This document shows positions 5,984 through 9,299 of a stretch of 9,299 bases of DNA, one piece after another. How positions within the stretch are numbered: position 1 is the first letter of the stretch; every line of letters starts with the position of its first letter. Under the pieces are notes generated by a model. That model ran no database searches. It saw nothing but the letters and a program-made list of their open reading frames with translations, and was not told where the DNA came from. Source of the stretch: JBDTCS01 sp039923455 (GTDB lineage Bacteria > Bacteroidota > Ignavibacteria > Palsa-1295); assembly GCA_039923455.1 (NCBI GenBank), contig JBDTCS010000121.1, positions 1-9,299 of the forward strand. Direction: 5' to 3'. Both the position numbers and the translations under genes were made by a program.

Positions 5984-7275
5984 CCAAATTGTAATGCTTC
6001 AAGTGGTCGAAGCCGCGCTGCGATTCGCGCCGGAATAATGGTTGCCAGAAGTGCGAGCACAAGTGAAATTACTGAGACGATCACATAGTGCTGCCATTCA
6101 ATCGAGATGGGGACGCTCGACATGAAATAAATTTCGGCACGAAGCTTGAAGAGATGAAAGTGTGATTCGGTCAAGCAAATGCCGAAGCCCAACAGATCAC
6201 CAAGTATTGTTCCCATTATTCCGATTGCCGCACCCTCAGTCAAGAATATTTGTGCGATGCCACGATTGCTTGCTCCAAGCGATTTGAGAACGCCGACCGA
6301 ATGTGTCTTTTCGATCACAATCAGCAAGAGCGTGGAGACGACATTAAATGCCGCGACAATTATGATCAATCCAAGTATGATCGGTATCGGTTTCTTTTGC
6401 AACTCGATCCATGCGAAGATCGGCTGGTGCACATCGTACACACTCTGCGCGAAGTATGGGTAGTGCAATGTGTGATTGATCTTCGCCGTCACAGATCGAG
6501 CACTATCGAGGCTTGTTGTCATCACCTCGTAGCCATTGACTTGTGTAGGACTATAGTTACTAAATGACTGTGCTGCGGCGAGCGTAGTGTAGGCGAGTGT
6601 ATTGTCGTACTCCGACATTCCGGTTTCGAAAATTCCGACAACTCGAAACTTCCTAACATTTGCGAGAATATCTTCACGGGTTCGCATCTGCTCATGAAAT
6701 CGCATTGCCGCGACTGACTTTCCAACACCGGTCTTGAGTTCTTGCGCGAGTCCTTTGCTTATGATGATCGGAGGGATGGAATCGGTGGAAGTTACTCCAA
6801 AATCTGAGCCCGAAGTAATGCGTCGTCGAGCGATTGGAGTAGTATCTTCAGGAAGCACACCCTTGAGCACAACTCCGGCTAGCCCATGCGGCGATCGAAT
6901 GATCGCCTGCTGTTCGACATAGGGTGACAGCGTTTTGATCGCGGGGATCTTCGAGAGTAGATATCTGGAAGTACCGGGATAATCAGGAAGTGCACGGTTG
7001 CCGTACCCCGAAATCTCAGCATGTGAAGTGAACCCGACGATGTTATCGGTTAGCGTTTTTTCAAAGCCGGAGAGGATAGCAAGTGTTACGATCAGCGCCG
7101 CGACTCCGAGACCGACGCCACCAGTCGCTATGGCAACGATCACGGATACAAATCGAAACTCAGATTTCTCCGACTGCGCGGTATCATTCGAAGCTGCTTT
7201 CTTCTTAGAAGATAACGCACGCTTAGCCGAGAGATATCGGCGCGCTATAAAGAATGAATAACCTGTCTTACTCAA
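5980..7275 (-). CDS. LolC/LolE-family ABC transporter permease
   Basis: A 431-residue inner-membrane permease of the FtsX/MacB superfamily, closest in layout to LolC/LolE, which with the ATPase LolD move lipoproteins from the inner membrane toward the outer membrane. The N-terminal FIARRYL (9-15) is typical. After a basic, Ser-rich stretch (about 17-40) comes transmembrane segment 1 (about 44-68, ending LAILSGFEKTL), then a large periplasmic domain (about 75-285), then the FtsX domain with three membrane segments (about 296-320, 345-370, 397-422). VIEKTHSVGVLKSLGAS and the C-terminal RPLEALQFG are family hallmarks. The start is TTG at 7275: an in-frame TAA lies upstream with no ATG or GTG between, and no ribosome site is clear. 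LolC and LolE cannot be told apart here, and no lolD is in the window. It overlaps mutT by 4 bp. Confidence 0.88.
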   Translation of the reverse strand: MSKTGYSFFIARRYLSAKRALSSKKKAASNDTAQSEKSEFRFVSVIVAIATGGVGLGVAALIVTLAILSGFEKTLTDNIVGFTSHAEISGYGNRALPDYPGTSRYLLSKIPAIKTLSPYVEQQAIIRSPHGLAGVVLKGVLPEDTTPIARRRITSGSDFGVTSTDSIPPIIISKGLAQELKTGVGKSVAAMRFHEQMRTREDILANVRKFRVVGIFETGMSEYDNTLAYTTLAAAQSFSNYSPTQVNGYEVMTTSLDSARSVTAKINHTLHYPYFAQSVYDVHQPIFAWIELQKKPIPIILGLIIIVAAFNVVSTLLLIVIEKTHSVGVLKSLGASNRGIAQIFLTEGAAIGIMGTILGDLLGFGICLTESHFHLFKLRAEIYFMSSVPISIEWQHYVIVSVISLVLALLATIIPARIAARLRPLEALQFG

Positions 7276-7320
7276 AATGTACGATACAATTCGGGGCGTA
7301 GAATGCTCCTCAGCTTAGAA

Positions 7321-7353
7321 CTTTACAGGTAAAGCACACTATTTGTAAAGCAC
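7321..7353. repeat. Short direct repeats and hairpin between lipoprotein and permease genes
   Basis: GTAAAGCAC occurs at 7329-7337 and again at 7345-7353, 16 bp apart, and CTTTAC (7321-7326) pairs with GTAAAG (7329-7334) across two bases. The set directly follows the lipoprotein stop, whose last base is 7355. It could be an operator, a processing site or a weak terminator; there is no U-run to make an intrinsic terminator convincing. Confidence 0.25.
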
Positions 7354-7354
7354 T

Positions 7355-8161
7355 TTATTCGGCGTCGATCAAAAAGCGATCGGTGCCGGCAGATTTGGAG
7401 CCGGAAAGTTTCGCCGTGTAATAAGATCCTTGAACAACACTCAACGTGCTGGAATATAATTGCGTCGATGTTCCGGCTTGTACGACATAAATAATATGTT
7501 GCCCGACAGGCACGCGCTCGTAGCTATGAATTTCCTGATAGGCGATGGGTGTCGCAACATGTGTAAAATCATCTGTGAAGATCGGCTTACCGTTCACGGA
7601 ATCCAGAACTAAGTTTACCAAAGGAGTGGGTTGTGGATAATCAGGCAGCCCATTAATGCAGCGAACATACCCGTATCCTGAAGGAGGGGCGATCTTAATG
7701 CTCGAATCGTCCGACAACACCGCAGTGAGCAGGTTGCTCGAGTCCGGAGCTTGGAATAGAATGACAGAAATAAGTTTTTGTGGTTCGAATGCCGGCAGCG
7801 TAAAACTATCGGTTACACTCTTGAGCTTACTAAAAAATGTCGCGTAGAGTGTCAAGGATGTATCACTCCGGATCGGGATGAATAACTTTGACGATTGTGA
7901 GGTCGCACTCGTCATTGGTGGTGCGCCGCTGGCTCGACTCGTTTTTAGTACGATCGTCGTTTGATCATTTAGCATCGCGACGAACCGAATAAATTCAGGG
8001 CCTTCTTTAATACTAAGCGTGTCGTGCTGAAGCAGCGTATCGCGAACGTGGAGCGTATCATACTTGACTTCCGTCGTCGTTGATTTAGAACATCCAACGC
8101 TGAGCAATAGCACACCGAGTGCGAGCACAAATAAGGGCGCAAAGTACCGAGAACACTTCAT
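7355..8161 (-). CDS. DUF4397-like lipoprotein
   Basis: A 268-residue exported lipoprotein. The signal peptide ends in the lipobox LSVGC with lipidation predicted at C24; Ser at +2 suggests sorting to the outer membrane by the E. coli rule. A short tether follows with three evenly spaced DTL units (D35, D41, D47), a pattern common in Bacteroidota surface proteins. The C-terminal half (about 165-265) fits DUF4397: YVRCINGLPDYP, VNLVLDS, a VPVGQHIIYVVQAG strand and SYYTAKLSGS, expected to form a beta-sandwich. Residues about 55-160 look like a degenerate first copy of the same fold (IRFVAMLND, LPAFEPQKLISVILF). No enzymatic motif is visible and the role is unknown. The ATG at 8161 has only a weakly placed GGA just upstream. 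It lies 79 bp upstream of the permease gene on the same strand and is divergent from the mutase. Confidence 0.8.
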   Translation of the reverse strand: MKCSRYFAPLFVLALGVLLLSVGCSKSTTTEVKYDTLHVRDTLLQHDTLSIKEGPEFIRFVAMLNDQTTIVLKTSRASGAPPMTSATSQSSKLFIPIRSDTSLTLYATFFSKLKSVTDSFTLPAFEPQKLISVILFQAPDSSNLLTAVLSDDSSIKIAPPSGYGYVRCINGLPDYPQPTPLVNLVLDSVNGKPIFTDDFTHVATPIAYQEIHSYERVPVGQHIIYVVQAGTSTQLYSSTLSVVQGSYYTAKLSGSKSAGTDRFLIDAE

Positions 8162-8348
8162 GGTCCAACTAAAAAAAGATTACGGCAAATAACAGAGCTG
8201 CGAAGACTGTAGGCAGCTAAGAAAACGGGAGAGTTGCTTGAGAGGTTCGGCGCATTCGAGAATTTATATTCCAATTTTTCTGCCATATTCGATGACGATT
8301 GCGCAATAAAGTTCTATTTTTGCAACAGGCGGAAGCGTAAATATTTAT
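8162..8348. promoter_or_regulatory. Divergent intergenic region with palindrome and possible mutase promoter box
   Basis: This 187-bp region separates the divergent lipoprotein and methylmalonyl-CoA mutase genes and should carry both promoters. ATTGCGCAAT (8298-8307) is a perfect 10-bp palindrome, a plausible operator. TATTTTTG (8315-8322) fits the TAnnTTTG -7 box of Bacteroidota on the mutase side, about 26 bp before its ATG; a -33 TTTG at proper distance is not seen. AGCTGC (8196-8201) and GCAGCT (8213-8218) could form a 6-bp stem in the lipoprotein leader. Confidence 0.35.
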
Positions 8349-9299
8349 ATGGCGAAATCTCTAAGGAAGTCTAAGTTCGAAACGACGTCGCAGATTCAGA
8401 TTCCGGCAACAGCCCCGATCGGCTTGCCGAAGGACGTGTCCGCTCCCGGCGAGTTTCCGTACACACGCGGCGTGCATCCGGAGATGTACCGGAGCAAACT
8501 CTGGACAATGCGACAGTACGCAGGCTTTGGGAGTGCGCAGGAATCCAATGCGCGGTACAAGTATCTCCTTGCCAGTGGCACCACAGGACTTTCGATCGCT
8601 TTCGATTTACCGACTCAAATCGGTTACGATTCCGATCACGCGATGGCTGAAGGTGAGGTTGGTCGAGTAGGAGTTGCCATTGACTCATTGCGCGATTTCG
8701 ATATTTTGTTCGACGGCATCGAAATGAGCAAGATCTCAACCTCGATGACGATCAACGCAACCTCCGCAATACTCCTCGCCCTGTATGTAGCCAAAGCGAA
8801 AAAGCAAGGGGCCGATCTTTCGAAGCTTTCAGGCACAATCCAAAACGACATTCTAAAGGAGTACGCCGCTCGTGGTACTTATATATATCCACCGGAGCCC
8901 TCGATGCGCATCGTCACCGATATTTTTCAGTGGTGCGCAACAGGCTTGCCGGCTTGGAACACAATCTCGATCAGTGGATATCACATCCGCGAAGCAGGCT
9001 CGACGGCAGTAGAGGAGATCGCGTTTACGCTTTCGAATGGTATTGCGTATGTGACCGCAGCACTCGCCGCGGGTCTCGATATCGACTTATTCGCACCTCG
9101 GCTTTCGTTTTTCTTTAATGCGCACTCAAACTTTTTCGAAGAGATCGCAAAATTTCGAGCAGCCCGTGCATTGTGGGCAGTGATAATGCGCGATCGATTT
9201 CATGCAAAGAAGCCTGAGAGTTGGAAACTGCGGTTCCATTCCCAAACCGCCGGATCTACTCTGGCAGCGCAGCAGATTGATAACAATATTGTTCGCACG
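8349..9299 (+). CDS. Methylmalonyl-CoA mutase large chain, N-terminal part (continues past window)
   Basis: The first 317 residues of the acyl-CoA mutase catalytic barrel, open to the right edge. The enzyme interconverts (R)-methylmalonyl-CoA and succinyl-CoA using adenosylcobalamin, in propionate metabolism in the cytoplasm. Landmarks are PYTRGVHPEMY (37-47), TMRQYAGFG (53-61), AFDLPTQIGYDSD (84-96), STSMTINAT (130-138), GTIQNDILKEY (162-172), SISGYHIREAG (207-217) and FHSQTAGSTL (296-305). Tyr57 and Arg175 (in AARGTYI) correspond to the Tyr and Arg that set methylmalonyl specificity, which are Phe and Gln in isobutyryl-CoA mutase. H212 matches the active-site His in GYHxxEAG. Sequence style resembles the two-subunit type, in which the B12-binding domain is a separate small protein, but the end is not visible. 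The ATG at 8349 follows a weak, distant GGA and is the only sensible start. Confidence 0.93.
   Translation, partial: MAKSLRKSKFETTSQIQIPATAPIGLPKDVSAPGEFPYTRGVHPEMYRSKLWTMRQYAGFGSAQESNARYKYLLASGTTGLSIAFDLPTQIGYDSDHAMAEGEVGRVGVAIDSLRDFDILFDGIEMSKISTSMTINATSAILLALYVAKAKKQGADLSKLSGTIQNDILKEYAARGTYIYPPEPSMRIVTDIFQWCATGLPAWNTISISGYHIREAGSTAVEEIAFTLSNGIAYVTAALAAGLDIDLFAPRLSFFFNAHSNFFEEIAKFRAARALWAVIMRDRFHAKKPESWKLRFHSQTAGSTLAAQQIDNNIVRT

Noticed and set aside
8371..8739. Minus-strand 122-codon frame
   Set aside because: It is the complement of the conserved N-terminal part of methylmalonyl-CoA mutase and shows no features of a real protein.
8349..9299. Isobutyryl-CoA mutase large subunit
   Set aside because: The specificity positions are Tyr57 and Arg175, as in methylmalonyl-CoA mutase, not Phe and Gln.
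1..9299. Defence island, mobile element, CRISPR, tRNA or phage-derived system
   Set aside because: No transposase, integrase, repeat-spacer array, tRNA-like fold or toxin-antitoxin pair can be recognised; all long frames are explained by housekeeping, envelope or repair genes.

Overview
This window reads as ordinary chromosomal DNA from a Gram-negative bacterium. Three things suggest the Bacteroidota/Chlorobiota (FCB) branch or a relative such as Kapabacteria: envelope-type proteins (a DUF4397 lipoprotein with DTL-rich spacing after the lipid anchor, a LolC/E permease, a GT9 glycosyltransferase), a bacterial methylmalonyl-CoA mutase, and TAnnTTTG-like boxes upstream of two genes. This placement is inference; no rRNA or marker gene is present. 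Coding density is high, no gap exceeds 190 bp, and I see no tRNA, rRNA, CRISPR array, insertion sequence or phage gene.

Layout. Left block, minus strand (1-2940): a GT9 heptosyltransferase-like enzyme, then a DUF3108 envelope protein, then a membrane-anchored M15-type peptidase cut by the window edge. The peptidase starts with a non-ATG codon and shows the metal-binding signature of VanX/VanY-like enzymes. Middle, plus strand (2975-3994): a PflX-type (COG1313) radical SAM protein of unknown substrate, divergent from the glycosyltransferase across only 34 bp. Right block, minus strand (8161 down to 4002): a DUF4397-like lipoprotein, a LolC/LolE-type permease, a MutT-like Nudix hydrolase, a MutY-like adenine glycosylase and an Ogg2-type 8-oxoguanine glycosylase/lyase. 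The permease and Nudix genes overlap by ATGA, the Nudix and mutY genes overlap by ATGA, and ogg follows mutY after 6 bp. Far right, plus strand (8349 to the edge): the N-terminal 317 residues of the methylmalonyl-CoA mutase large chain, divergent from the lipoprotein gene.

How the genes work together. The clearest functional unit is a complete 8-oxoguanine (GO) defence set in consecutive, translationally coupled genes. MutT removes 8-oxo-dGTP from the nucleotide pool, Ogg2 removes 8-oxoG from DNA, and MutY removes adenine misinserted opposite 8-oxoG. Ogg2 stands where most bacteria use MutM/Fpg, and this MutY lacks the usual C-terminal Nudix-like 8-oxoG-reading domain. The left block is an envelope-biogenesis neighbourhood. 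I did not find a clearly undescribed system. The most worthwhile leads are the coupled GO operon behind a lipoprotein-export permease, the short MutY, and the PflX-type radical SAM gene.
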